Origin: Pseudomonas sp. GM21
GTDB taxonomy: Bacteria; Pseudomonadota; Gammaproteobacteria; Pseudomonadales; Pseudomonadaceae
Length of the DNA stretch: 63,228 bases
Assembly (NCBI RefSeq): GCF_000282215.1
Contig: NZ_AKJS01000078.1
Location: 1 to 63,228 of the forward strand
Reading direction: 5' to 3'
The first letter of the stretch is position 1. Every line of letters begins with the position of its first letter. The notes beneath the pieces were generated by a model that saw only the letters and a program-made list of their open reading frames with translations, was not told the DNA's origin and did no database searches. This document shows positions 51,138 to 60,250 of the stretch, one piece after another. Both the position numbers and the translations under genes were made by a program.

Positions 51138-53426
51138 ATGTTCACGTCCATTGCCTCGTTAAAAAGAAAACCTCTCGCCCGACTCGCGCTGGCCATCACC
51201 CTGGGCACCTTCGGTTTGCCAGGCTGGATGTCCACCGCACAGGCCCATGGCGGGGCCGCCGAAATGGTGCCTTTGCAGTCGACCCTTGAGGAATTCGGGG
51301 CCACGGTCAAATGGGACAGTTACGCCAACCTGTTCGTCATTGCCAAGGACGGGGTTTACCTCAAGGTCAAACCGGACAGCAAAGTCGCCATGCTCAATGG
51401 CAAGCCCATGCAGCTGGCGGTCCCGGTGGTGTTCAAACACAAAACCGCCTACATGCCCAAGGACTTCATCAATCAGGTGTTCCAGTCCGGCCTGGACAAA
51501 ACCTTCGTCGTCGAAACCCGCCCTAACCCGCTCAACCCGTTGAGCGCGGACGAAATCAAGGCGGCGGTGGATGTCGTCAAGCAGTCTGAACACTACCAAC
51601 CCGGTTTTCGATTCACCGAAGTCTCGGTCAATGCGCCGCCCAAGGATCAGGTCTGGAATTTCGCCTTGACCGGTCAGAACGTCACCCAGCCGCGCCAGGC
51701 CAACATCGTGGTGCTGGATGGCAAGCATGTGATTGAAGCCCTGGTCGATCTCGACACCAAGGCGCTCAAGTCCTGGAAACCGGTCGAAGGTGCGCATGGC
51801 ATGCTGCTGCTGGACGATTTCGCCACCGTGCAATCGGCCGTGGAAACCAGCTCCGAGTATGCGCAGGCCCTGGCCAAGCGCGGCATCACCGATGTAAAAA
51901 AGGTGGTGGCCACGCCGCTGACCGTCGGCTACTTCGACGGCAAGGACGGACTGGCGCAGGACAAACGGCTGCTGAAAATCGTCAGTTACCTCAATACCGG
52001 TGACGGCAACTACTGGGCGCACCCGATCGAGGGCCTGGTGGCGATTGTCGACCTTGAGCAAAAGAAGCTGATCAAGATCGAAGACGCAGCCCTGATCCCG
52101 GTGCCGATGAAGCCGACGCCGTATGACGGCCGTGACCGCAAGGGCGTGCAGGTCAAGCCGCTGGAAATCATCGAGCCGGAGGGGAAAAACTACACCATCA
52201 CCGGCAACAGCATTCACTGGCAGAACTGGGACTTCCATGTTCGCCTCGATTCGCGGGTCGGCCCGATCCTGTCCACCGTCACCTATGACGACAAGGGCAA
52301 GAAACGCAAAATCATGTACGAAGGCTCGCTGGGCGGGATGATCGTGCCTTACGGCGACCCGGATGCCGGCTGGTACTTCAAGGCTTACCTGGATTCAGGC
52401 GAATACGGCATGGGCACCCTGACGTCGCCGATTGCCCGCGGCAAAGACGCCCCGGAAAACGCCGTGCTGCTCGACGCCACGATTGCCGACTACACCGGCG
52501 CGCCGACGTCGATTCCTCGTGCCATGGCGGTGTTCGAACGCTACGCCGGCCCGGAATACAAACACCAGGAAATGGGCCAGCCCAACCTCAGCACCGAGCG
52601 CCGTGAGCTCGTGGTGCGGTGGATCAGCACCGTCGGCAACTACGACTACATCGTCGATTGGGTCTTCCAGCAAAACGGCACCATCGGCATCGATGCCGGC
52701 GCCACCGGTATCGAAGCGGTCAAGGGCGTGCAGTCCAAAACCATGCACGAAGCCACGGCCAAGGAAGACACGCGCTACGGCACCCTGCTGGACCACAACA
52801 TCGTCGGCACCACGCACCAGCACATCTACAACTTCCGCCTGGACATGGACGTGGACGGTGAAACCAACTCGCTGGTTGAAGTGAACCCGGTTGTACTGCC
52901 GAACGACCGAGGCGGCCCGCGTACCAGCACGATGCAGACCGAGCACAACGTGGTCACCACCGAGCAGCAGGGCGCACAGAAATTCGACCCTTCGACCGTT
53001 CGCCTTTTGACCAACTTCAGCAAGGAAAACAAAGTCGGCAACCCGGTTTCCTATCAGCTGATTCCGTATGCCGGCGGCACGCATCCGGTGGCCAAGGGCG
53101 CGAACTTCGGCAAGGATGAATGGCTCTTTCACCGCCTCAGCTTCATGGACAAGCAGCTGTGGGTGACGCGCTATAACCCGGAAGAAAAGTACCCGGAAGG
53201 CAAATTCCCGAACCGTTCGGACAAAGACACCGGGCTTGGGCAGTTCACTGCGGATAACCAGTCGATTGAAAATGCCGACGACGTGGTCTGGCTGACCACC
53301 GGCACCACGCACATCGCGCGCGCCGAGGAGTGGCCGATCATGCCGACCGAATGGGTGCATGTGCTGTTGAAGCCGTGGAATTTCTTTGATGAAACACCGA
53401 CGTTGAACCTCAGCGTCACGCAATAA
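51138..53426 (+). CDS. tynA: Primary-amine (tyramine/phenylethylamine) oxidase TynA
   Basis: 762 aa periplasmic copper amine oxidase. The signal peptide (about 1-36, ending STAQAHG) is followed by a copper-amine-oxidase N1 domain (TLEEFGATVKWDSYANLFVIAKDG), N2/N3 domains and the catalytic domain. The topaquinone tyrosine is Tyr502 in VGNYDYIVDW. Copper ligand histidines are in HQHIYNFRLDMD and a downstream THIARAEEWPIMP. It converts tyramine or phenylethylamine to arylacetaldehyde, ammonia and H2O2. A much longer upstream frame is rejected; AAGGAA supports this ATG. feaR is convergent downstream. Confidence 0.93.
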   Translation: MFTSIASLKRKPLARLALAITLGTFGLPGWMSTAQAHGGAAEMVPLQSTLEEFGATVKWDSYANLFVIAKDGVYLKVKPDSKVAMLNGKPMQLAVPVVFKHKTAYMPKDFINQVFQSGLDKTFVVETRPNPLNPLSADEIKAAVDVVKQSEHYQPGFRFTEVSVNAPPKDQVWNFALTGQNVTQPRQANIVVLDGKHVIEALVDLDTKALKSWKPVEGAHGMLLLDDFATVQSAVETSSEYAQALAKRGITDVKKVVATPLTVGYFDGKDGLAQDKRLLKIVSYLNTGDGNYWAHPIEGLVAIVDLEQKKLIKIEDAALIPVPMKPTPYDGRDRKGVQVKPLEIIEPEGKNYTITGNSIHWQNWDFHVRLDSRVGPILSTVTYDDKGKKRKIMYEGSLGGMIVPYGDPDAGWYFKAYLDSGEYGMGTLTSPIARGKDAPENAVLLDATIADYTGAPTSIPRAMAVFERYAGPEYKHQEMGQPNLSTERRELVVRWISTVGNYDYIVDWVFQQNGTIGIDAGATGIEAVKGVQSKTMHEATAKEDTRYGTLLDHNIVGTTHQHIYNFRLDMDVDGETNSLVEVNPVVLPNDRGGPRTSTMQTEHNVVTTEQQGAQKFDPSTVRLLTNFSKENKVGNPVSYQLIPYAGGTHPVAKGANFGKDEWLFHRLSFMDKQLWVTRYNPEEKYPEGKFPNRSDKDTGLGQFTADNQSIENADDVVWLTTGTTHIARAEEWPIMPTEWVHVLLKPWNFFDETPTLNLSVTQ

Positions 53427-53449
53427 CCACACAAAACCTGCGGAAGAAC

Positions 53450-53540
53450 CTGTGGGAGCGAGCCTGCTCGCGATGGCGGAGTGTCAGACAACATCAATTT
53501 ATCTGACCCACCGCCATCGCGAGCAGGCTCGCTCCCACAG
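53450..53540. repeat. REPIN between tynA and feaR
   Basis: Inverted units tgtgggagcgagcctgctcg and cgagcaggctcgctcccaca lie between convergent genes. Confidence 0.85.
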
Positions 53541-53569
53541 TAGTGAATTACGGTGTATTCAGGGGATGA

Positions 53570-54484
53570 TCAGGCGCGAGTCTTTCGGTATTCACCGGGG
53601 GAAATGCCGAACCGCGATTTGAACGCGGTGGAGAAGTAGCTCGAATCGGAGAAACCCCAGGAGTAACCCAGCACCGACAGCTTCTCTTCGGTGTGCGATT
53701 GGCGCAGGGATTGGGCGCACAGATCCAGTCGGCGATTCTTGATGTATTTCGCCACCACCAACCCCTTCTTGGCAAAGATCCGGTACAGCCCCCGCACCGA
53801 CATGCCGACTTCCCGCGCCAGCCATTCCGGGCACAGGTCCTCTGAACGAATGTTTTCGTCGATGCATTCCAGCGTTTTGCGAAAGATGCGCTCGTGCAAA
53901 TCGTTGCCGTCTTCGGTTTGACTGATGGCCGGGCGCAGCAGGCTGACAATCGCTTCCAGCGTCGCCTCGCTTTCCGGCAGGCTGAGGGTATCTTGCTGCG
54001 CAGCGTCGAGAATCAAACGGTGAGAGAGCATCGCCATCGGCGACGTCGCGGCGATGCGGTGACCGCACCTCACCTGGTTGAAGCGCAAGGATTGCTCAAT
54101 CAGCGGCGAGGGCAGAATCAGCGACAACTGCCGGGAGTTTTCACTGTAGGTAAATTCACTGGGGCGCGAGGCGTCGATCAGGGTGATGTCGCCGGCGCGG
54201 AGCAACACTTTGTTGTCGTCCTGGGCCATGCCCGCCGTGCCGTCGAGCTGGAACACCGCAAAGTATTTGCCGCCCTCGCCCGCCGCGACTTGCGCAGGCG
54301 TTCGGTACAGCCGCGCCTGGCAAGCGTCGACAAAACTCAGTTTCAGCGCACCGCTGCGGTGTTCCCGGATCTGCCCGGAAAACCCGGCACCCAGGGTTTG
54401 CCCATTGAAGGCGCCACAAATCTGGTTGATCTGATGGATCCACTGATCAAATCCATCACGGCGCTGTGCAGTTGCAGAAATCAT
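53570..54484 (-). CDS. feaR: FeaR, AraC-family activator of amine catabolism
   Basis: 304 aa. The FeaR sensor domain has YFAVFQLDGTAGMAQ and GDITLIDASRPSEFTYSENSRQLSLILP. The AraC domain has WLAREVGMSVRGLYRIFAKKG and WGFSDSSYFSTAFKSRFGISPGEYRK. The placement beside tynA matches E. coli, where FeaR turns on tynA and feaB. The ATG with GAGG upstream is favoured over a GTG four codons earlier. It shares most of its sequence with the activator at 30.5 kb. Confidence 0.9.
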   Translation of the reverse strand: MISATAQRRDGFDQWIHQINQICGAFNGQTLGAGFSGQIREHRSGALKLSFVDACQARLYRTPAQVAAGEGGKYFAVFQLDGTAGMAQDDNKVLLRAGDITLIDASRPSEFTYSENSRQLSLILPSPLIEQSLRFNQVRCGHRIAATSPMAMLSHRLILDAAQQDTLSLPESEATLEAIVSLLRPAISQTEDGNDLHERIFRKTLECIDENIRSEDLCPEWLAREVGMSVRGLYRIFAKKGLVVAKYIKNRRLDLCAQSLRQSHTEEKLSVLGYSWGFSDSSYFSTAFKSRFGISPGEYRKTRA

Positions 54485-54569
54485 GTCAGGCCTCACGCAG
54501 GCTTGTTTTTATTGTCTACGCCAATCCTCATGTTTTCCCTAACCACCTTGCTCCCACTGCAATGACGGG

Positions 54570-55493
54570 CTACTTCAGCCCGCCAAACCGTCGATAGAAA
54601 CTTTCACCCACGTCCGGCAACGGGCCATCGGCGGTTTCCAGTGCACTGTTCAACCATTCCTCGGCTTTGGCGTAGATCAACCGGTAAATGTTGCGGCACA
54701 ACTGGCGCGCGGCCCGACCTTCCCAATCGCCAGGCAGTAACTCGTCCGGCAGTTGCGGGTCGCGCAGCAGCAATTTGCGGTATTCATGAATAAGCAGGAC
54801 CCGTGCCAGGAAGCAGTCGCACGGTTGCAGGTTCTCCTGCTCGCGAAGCGCTTGCCAGAGCGGTCGGAACAGCTGGATGAACTCGCTGTAATGGGTCGCC
54901 AGTTCTTCGATGTTCCAGCTTTCCTTCACCTGCAGGCGCAGCGCCTTGGACGCCAGGACGTCCTGCGCCGTGGTTTCGAAAACGATGGTCTCTTCCTGGG
55001 CGCCGAGGTCGAGCAAGGTCGCGTTGAGATCGCTGCGGTCGATGCGCGGGCACGCCAGCACCGCCGGCGAAATCGCACCAAAACCTTGCCATTCCAGTTC
55101 TTCGCGCACTTGTTTGCGCTTGTCCTGCGTCAGCTGCGTGAGCATCACCAGGCACCAGGAACCGTCCCACGCAGGCACAGTGGAGCTGTAAACGCGCTTG
55201 AATGCCTTGTCGAAACGCCGCCGACCGGTGCCCGTCAGGCTGTAATAGCTGCGACGCCCGACTTTCTCGGCGGTCAGCCAGCCTTCCTTGGTCAGGCGGA
55301 AGATCGACGTGCGGATCAGCCGCTCGTTGATGCCGATGGGCTCGAGCAATTGAATCAGGCTGCCCAGCCAGACTGTCCCGCCATGGGGTTCGATGGCGTC
55401 GCCATACAGCGTAATGATCAAGGAGCTGGCGCGGATCGGCGTCTGCTCCTGGAAGCGGGTAATCAGTTGGTTCAAAGGTGTCAGGGACGACAT
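54570..55493 (-). CDS. paaX: PaaX, phenylacetyl-CoA-responsive repressor
   Basis: 307 aa. An N-terminal winged helix (IRASSLIITLYGDAIEPHGGTVWLGSLI..., SIFRLTKEGWL) is followed by the long PaaX C-terminal domain (VPAWDGSWCLVMLTQL, LPGDWEGRAARQLCRNIYRLI). It represses paa operons until phenylacetyl-CoA binds. It is next to paaY on the same strand, separated by a long inverted repeat. GTATCAC boxes upstream of paaF are candidate operators. Confidence 0.93.
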   Translation of the reverse strand: MSSLTPLNQLITRFQEQTPIRASSLIITLYGDAIEPHGGTVWLGSLIQLLEPIGINERLIRTSIFRLTKEGWLTAEKVGRRSYYSLTGTGRRRFDKAFKRVYSSTVPAWDGSWCLVMLTQLTQDKRKQVREELEWQGFGAISPAVLACPRIDRSDLNATLLDLGAQEETIVFETTAQDVLASKALRLQVKESWNIEELATHYSEFIQLFRPLWQALREQENLQPCDCFLARVLLIHEYRKLLLRDPQLPDELLPGDWEGRAARQLCRNIYRLIYAKAEEWLNSALETADGPLPDVGESFYRRFGGLK

Positions 55494-55556
55494 GGGCGTA
55501 CCGGGCTGGAAAAAGAAAAGGAATATACCGGTTTCATACGACTCACAAGTACCCGT

Positions 55557-55686
55557 GTAGCAGCTGCCGAAGGCTGCGTCCGGCTGCGAAGCAGTCGTAG
55601 ATCCTGAGCATGCGGTGTTTCAGAAAAATCGTATCGGCCCGATGGCGACTGCTTCGCAGCCGGACGCAGCCTTCGGCAGCTGCTAC
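55557..55686. repeat. 130-bp long inverted repeat, family B copy 6
   Basis: It begins gtagcagctgccgaaggctg and ends with its reverse complement. It lies in the paaX-paaY gap, so a paaY-paaX transcript would carry a long hairpin. Confidence 0.85.
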
Positions 55687-55700
55687 AGGGGCCACATCGT

Positions 55701-56297
55701 TCACTGGGTGCTGCCTTTGGGGCGAAAGCCGCTGTCACTGATGCGTGGTCGGTCGGGTTCCGGCTCGGTCAGCGGTTCGCACACTTGCATCTGTTCCAGG
55801 CAACGCTTGGCCAGTTGCTGATACTCGCGGGTCCCCGCCTGTTTCCACGACACTTCTTCATCGCTGAGACCGCGCTTGATGCTGGCCGGCGCGCCCATGA
55901 CCAGTGACTGTTCGGGGCATTCGAAACCGGCCTTGACGAACGCCGCCGCCGACACGAACGAGCGCGGGCCAATGCGTGCGTTGTCCATCACCACGGCATT
56001 CATGCCCACCAACGCGTCGGCACCGATCCGGCAACCGTGCAACACCGCACCATGCCCGATGTGGCCATTGCGCTCGATCACCGTGTCACTGTCCGGGAAA
56101 CCGTGCATCACGCAGGTGTCCTGCAGGTTTGCGCCCTCCTCCAGCACGATCCGCCCGAAGTCCCCGCGCAAACTCGCCAGCGGCCCCACGTAACAATGCG
56201 GGCCGACGATCACGTCGCCGATCAGCACCGCGGACGGATGAACATAAGCAGTGGGATCAACCACCGGGGTCAAGCCATCGAGGCTGTAGCAGGTCAT
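55701..56297 (-). CDS. paaY: PaaY, hexapeptide-repeat thioesterase
   Basis: 198 aa left-handed beta-helix of the gamma-carbonic-anhydrase-like group (VHPSAVLIGDVIVGPHCYVGPLASLRGDFG; HIGHGAVLHGCRIG). It is thought to act as a thioesterase relieving CoA-ester stress in phenylacetate catabolism and to modulate PaaX. The ATG at MTCYSLDG is used; 13 residues upstream are less likely. It is divergent from paaF across a 370-base control region. Confidence 0.9.
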   Translation of the reverse strand: MTCYSLDGLTPVVDPTAYVHPSAVLIGDVIVGPHCYVGPLASLRGDFGRIVLEEGANLQDTCVMHGFPDSDTVIERNGHIGHGAVLHGCRIGADALVGMNAVVMDNARIGPRSFVSAAAFVKAGFECPEQSLVMGAPASIKRGLSDEEVSWKQAGTREYQQLAKRCLEQMQVCEPLTEPEPDRPRISDSGFRPKGSTQ

Positions 56298-56361
56298 GGG
56301 ACATTCCTTCAAGCGCGGTGCCGGGCGTATTCGCAAAGCGATGCCGATAGTGACTCATTTT

Positions 56362-56591
56362 GTATCACATCACTTTTGCCAGCACAAAGACTAAAACTCC
56401 GTATCACTTAAACACGCCCTCAATGAATGTCGGTTGAACCCGTCTATATTTGCCGTATCGCCCAATAAAACCGGCAATTGCCCGCTAGTCTGCCTACTCT
56501 GAACGCGAACCTACAGCCGCTTACCATTCGTCATTAAGACACATTTAATGCAACACACTATTGTATTTGCGTATCACGTTATAGGTATACT
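56362..56591. promoter_or_regulatory. paaY-paaF control region with three GTATCAC boxes
   Basis: GTATCAC occurs at 56362, 56401 and 56571. Its reverse complement GTGATAC resembles the core of the E. coli PaaX site (TRTGATTC). The third box lies just upstream of TATACT (56586-56591), which can serve as the paaF -10 with TTGTAT 19 bases before it. A repressor there would block the polymerase. The 56298-56669 interval holds no gene. Confidence 0.5.
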
Positions 56592-56669
56592 CCGGCAAAA
56601 CCGGCCTACCGCGCCGATCCAATAATGAGCCGGCATTGCAGCCGAGCACCCACCGTGAGGGCATCTGCC

Positions 56670-57443
56670 ATGCCTCTAACCCTTGCTGTCGAGATCATCG
56701 AGCCGGGCGTCCGCCTGATTACCCTGCAACGCCCGCAGGCGCTGAATGCCCTGACCACCGAGCTGCTCGGTGAGCTGGCCGATGAACTGAACGCCGCACA
56801 AGCCGATCCCGAGACCCGTGTCGTGGTCCTGACTGGCAGCCGCAAAGCCTTTGCAGCCGGTGCCGACATCAAGGAAATGGCCGAGCGCAATCTGGTCGGC
56901 ATCCTCGACGACCCGCGCCAGGCGTCGTGGCAAACCATCACCCGCTTCAACAAACCGCTGATCGCCGCCGTCAACGGCTTCGCCCTCGGCGGTGGCTGCG
57001 AACTGGCGATGCACGCCGACATCATTGTTGCCGGTGAAGAGGCTCGTTTTGGTCAGCCGGAAATCAATCTCGGGATCATGCCCGGCGCTGGCGGCACCCA
57101 ACGCCTGCTGCGTGCCGTCGGTAAATCCATGGCTATGCAAATGGTCCTGACCGGTGAGCCGATCGACGCCCGCCAGGCGCAACGCGCCGGCCTGGTCAGC
57201 GAAGTGACCCAGCCGGAATTCACCGTCGAACGCGCCTTGCAGATCGCCCGCAGCATTGCCGACAAAGCACCGCTTGCGGTTCGTCTGGCCAAGGAAGCAC
57301 TGCTCAAGGCCATGGACACCGACCTCGCCAGCGGCCTGCGTTTCGAGCGCCACGCCTTCACCGTGCTGGCCGGCACCCGCGACCGCGATGAAGGCATCCG
57401 AGCCTTCCAGGAAAAACGCACGCCGACCTTCACTGGCCAGTAA
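56670..57443 (+). CDS. paaF: PaaF, 2,3-dehydroadipyl-CoA hydratase
   Basis: 257 aa crotonase-fold enzyme. The oxyanion hole is AFAAGADIKEM and GFALGGGCELAMHAD. Catalytic glutamates lie in the GQPEINLGIMPGAGGTQRL region. It hydrates 2,3-dehydroadipyl-CoA to 3-hydroxyadipyl-CoA. GAGGG precedes the ATG; an ATG 15 codons upstream is in frame but lacks a site. It leads the paaFGHIJK operon. Confidence 0.92.
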   Translation: MPLTLAVEIIEPGVRLITLQRPQALNALTTELLGELADELNAAQADPETRVVVLTGSRKAFAAGADIKEMAERNLVGILDDPRQASWQTITRFNKPLIAAVNGFALGGGCELAMHADIIVAGEEARFGQPEINLGIMPGAGGTQRLLRAVGKSMAMQMVLTGEPIDARQAQRAGLVSEVTQPEFTVERALQIARSIADKAPLAVRLAKEALLKAMDTDLASGLRFERHAFTVLAGTRDRDEGIRAFQEKRTPTFTGQ

Positions 57444-57489
57444 TCACCCGCCCTTTAATAAAAAAGCGAACGACCTCCCAGAGAGCGCC

Positions 57490-58287
57490 ATGACCATGAA
57501 TTTCGAACATATCCTGTTTTCCATCGAAGCCGGTGTCGCCCTGCTCAGCCTCAATCGTCCGGATCAGCTCAACAGCTTCAACGCGCAGATGCACGGTGAA
57601 GTGAAGGAAGCCCTGAAACAGGTCCGGCTGAACCCGGACGTGCGAGTGTTGCTGCTGACCGGTGAAGGTCGCGGCTTCTGCGCCGGGCAAGACCTCAGCG
57701 ACCGCAATGTGGCGCCAGGGAGCGCCGTGCCGGACCTGGGCGAGTCCATCGAGAAGTTCTACAACCCACTGATCCGCCAATTGCGCGACCTGCCGCTGCC
57801 GGTGATCTGCGCGGTCAACGGCGTGGCCGCCGGCGCTGGCGCCAACATTCCGCTGGCCTGCGACCTGGTGCTGGCAGCGCGTTCAGCGAGCTTCATTCAA
57901 GCCTTCTGCAAAATCGGCCTGATCCCCGATTCCGGTGGCACCTGGACCTTGCCGCGCCTGGTCGGCATGGCCCGCGCCAAGGCATTGGCATTGCTCGGCA
58001 ACCGTTTGACCGCTGAACAAGCCGAGCAATGGGGCTTGATCTATCGCTGCGTGGAAGACGCCGAACTGCGCGATGAAGCGCTGAAACTCGCCCGACACCT
58101 GGCCACACAACCGACCTACGGCCTGGCACTGATCAAGCGCAGCCTGAACGCCAGCCTGAGCAACACCTTTGACGAACAGTTGGAACTGGAAAAAGACCTG
58201 CAACGCCTGGCCGGGCGCAGCGAGGATTACCGTGAAGGCGTCGGCGCCTTCATGGAAAAACGCAGCCCAAGCTTCAAGGGGCGCTGA
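57490..58287 (+). CDS. paaG: PaaG, ring-1,2-epoxyphenylacetyl-CoA isomerase
   Basis: 265 aa crotonase-fold. It has FCAGQDLSDRN (Asp characteristic of the PaaG isomerase class), GVAAGAGANIPLACDLVLAA and FCKIGLIPDSGGTWTLPRL. It converts the epoxide to the oxepin and also shifts the double bond in a later step. 46 bases after paaF and 3 before paaH. Confidence 0.92.
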   Translation: MTMNFEHILFSIEAGVALLSLNRPDQLNSFNAQMHGEVKEALKQVRLNPDVRVLLLTGEGRGFCAGQDLSDRNVAPGSAVPDLGESIEKFYNPLIRQLRDLPLPVICAVNGVAAGAGANIPLACDLVLAARSASFIQAFCKIGLIPDSGGTWTLPRLVGMARAKALALLGNRLTAEQAEQWGLIYRCVEDAELRDEALKLARHLATQPTYGLALIKRSLNASLSNTFDEQLELEKDLQRLAGRSEDYREGVGAFMEKRSPSFKGR

Positions 58288-58290
58288 GTC

Positions 58291-59808
58291 ATGACCGCAC
58301 TGAACATTAATGCGCGCATCGCGGTGATCGGCGCCGGGGCCATGGGCGCCGGGATTGCGCAGGTCGCGGCACAGGCCGGGCACACCGTGCTGCTGCTGGA
58401 CAACCGCCCCGGCGCGGCGGCGCAAGCCATCGAAGGCATTGGTCGACAACTGGGCAAACGTGTCGACAACGGCAAACTTTCGGCAGAATCACGCTCGGCC
58501 ACCCTCGCCCGTTTGGTGGCGGTGGAAGCCATCGAAGCGCTGGCCGATTGCGCGCTGGTCATCGAAGCCATCGTCGAGAACCTTGAGGTCAAGCGCGCCC
58601 TCTTCCGCCAACTGGAAGAGATCTGCGGTGAGCGCTGCATTCTGGCCAGCAACACCTCGTCGCTGTCGATCACCAGCATCGCCGCGCAACTGAATCACCC
58701 GCAACGCGTGCTCGGCCTGCACTTCTTCAACCCGGCGCCGGTCATGGCGCTGGTGGAAATCGTCTCGGGCCTGGCCAGCGATCCGGCCTTGGCCGCCTGC
58801 CTGTACGACACCGCCAAGGCCTGGGGCAAAAAACCGGTGCACACCCGTTCGACACCGGGTTTCATCGTCAACCGCGTGGCTCGGCCGTATTACGCCGAGA
58901 GCTTGCGCCTGCTTCAGGAAGGCGCTGCGGACTGCCCGACCCTGGATGCGCTGATGCGCGATGCCGGTGGCTTTGCGATGGGCGCTTTCGAACTGACCGA
59001 TTTGATCGGTCATGACGTGAACTATGCCGTGACCTGTTCGGTGTTCGACGCCTATTACGGCGACACACGCTTCTTGCCTTCGTTGATCCAGAAAGAACTG
59101 GTGGACGCCGGGCGTCTGGGACGCAAAAGCGGCCATGGCTTCTATAGCTACGCCGAAGGTGCCGTGCGGCCGCAACCGATCACCTTCAACAGCGAACAAC
59201 CCGTTGAAACCTGTGTGATCGAAGGTGATCTCGGGATCGCCAACGCGTTGATCCCACGCTTGCGTGAATACCAGATGGAAGTCATTCAGCGCGACGGCCA
59301 GGGCCTGCTGCGAGTCGGTGACACGGTATTGGCGCTGAGCGACGGGCGCACGGCCTGTCAGCGCGCCAAGGAAGACGGGGTGCGCAATCTGATCCTGCTC
59401 GACCTCGCATTCGATTACAGCAAGGCCAGCCGCATCGCCATCAGCTACGCGGCCGGCATCGAGCCCTCCGCGCTCGAACAGGGTGTCGCGCTGCTGCAGC
59501 GGGCCGGCTTCACCGTCAGCGTACTCAGCGACAGCCCGGCCCTCGCCGTGTTGCGCACCGTTGCCATGCTCGCCAACGAAGCCGCCGACGCCGTGCTGCA
59601 AGGCGTGGCCTCGGCTGCCGACATCGATCTGGCCATGCGCGCCGGGGTCAACTATCCCCAAGGTCCACTGGCCTGGGCGGATGCCATCGGCCTTGAGCAT
59701 GTGCTCAAGGTGCTGGAAAACCTGCAAGCCAGTTACGGCGAAGAACGCTATCGGCCGTCGCTGCTGTTGCGCCAACGCGTCGCCGAAGGGAGAACTTTTC
59801 ATGACTAA
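58291..59808 (+). CDS. paaH: PaaH, 3-hydroxyadipyl-CoA dehydrogenase
   Basis: 505 aa. The NAD fold is IGAGAMGAGIAQVAAQAGH. The catalytic-region motif is LGLHFFNPAPVMALVEIV and the C-terminal domain has STPGFIVNRVARPYYAE. A second 3HCDH-type C-terminal domain (about 405-500) is normal for PaaH. It oxidises 3-hydroxyadipyl-CoA to 3-oxoadipyl-CoA. The stop overlaps the start of paaI by eight bases. Confidence 0.93.
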   Translation: MTALNINARIAVIGAGAMGAGIAQVAAQAGHTVLLLDNRPGAAAQAIEGIGRQLGKRVDNGKLSAESRSATLARLVAVEAIEALADCALVIEAIVENLEVKRALFRQLEEICGERCILASNTSSLSITSIAAQLNHPQRVLGLHFFNPAPVMALVEIVSGLASDPALAACLYDTAKAWGKKPVHTRSTPGFIVNRVARPYYAESLRLLQEGAADCPTLDALMRDAGGFAMGAFELTDLIGHDVNYAVTCSVFDAYYGDTRFLPSLIQKELVDAGRLGRKSGHGFYSYAEGAVRPQPITFNSEQPVETCVIEGDLGIANALIPRLREYQMEVIQRDGQGLLRVGDTVLALSDGRTACQRAKEDGVRNLILLDLAFDYSKASRIAISYAAGIEPSALEQGVALLQRAGFTVSVLSDSPALAVLRTVAMLANEAADAVLQGVASAADIDLAMRAGVNYPQGPLAWADAIGLEHVLKVLENLQASYGEERYRPSLLLRQRVAEGRTFHD

Positions 59809-60250
59809 TCACGAAGCGCTGAGCATGGCCAGCGACTGCGCACAATCGCTGTTCAACCGCGACACCGCCAGTCAGGCGATGGGCATGCGCCTGCTCTCGG
59901 CGGCCCCCGGCAGCGCCTGCGTCGGCATGAGCGTGCGCGCCGACATGATCCAGGGCCACGGCACCTGCCACGGCGGCTACCTGTTTGCTCTCGCCGACTC
60001 GGCGTTTGCCTTTGCCTGCAACAGCTACAACGAAGCCACGGTGGCCATCGGTTGCAGCATCGACTACATCGCCCCGGCACACCTGGGCGACACCTTGACC
60101 GCCGATTGCACCGAGCAAAGCCGCTCCGGGCGCACCGGCAACTACGACGTTCGTATCGAAAACCAACTGGGCCGGCTGATTGCGCTGTTCCATGGCAAAT
60201 CCTACAAAGTGCGCGGCGCAGTACTGCCGCAGGAGAACCCGAATGAATGA
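59801..60250 (+). CDS. paaI: PaaI, hydroxyphenylacetyl-CoA thioesterase
   Basis: 149 aa hot-dog-fold enzyme with the signature [23 protein letters not shown]. It hydrolyses dead-end phenylacetyl-CoA derivatives. GGGAGA lies in the end of paaH. Its stop overlaps the paaJ start. Confidence 0.92.
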   Translation: MTNHEALSMASDCAQSLFNRDTASQAMGMRLLSAAPGSACVGMSVRADMIQGHGTCHGGYLFALADSAFAFACNSYNEATVAIGCSIDYIAPAHLGDTLTADCTEQSRSGRTGNYDVRIENQLGRLIALFHGKSYKVRGAVLPQENPNE

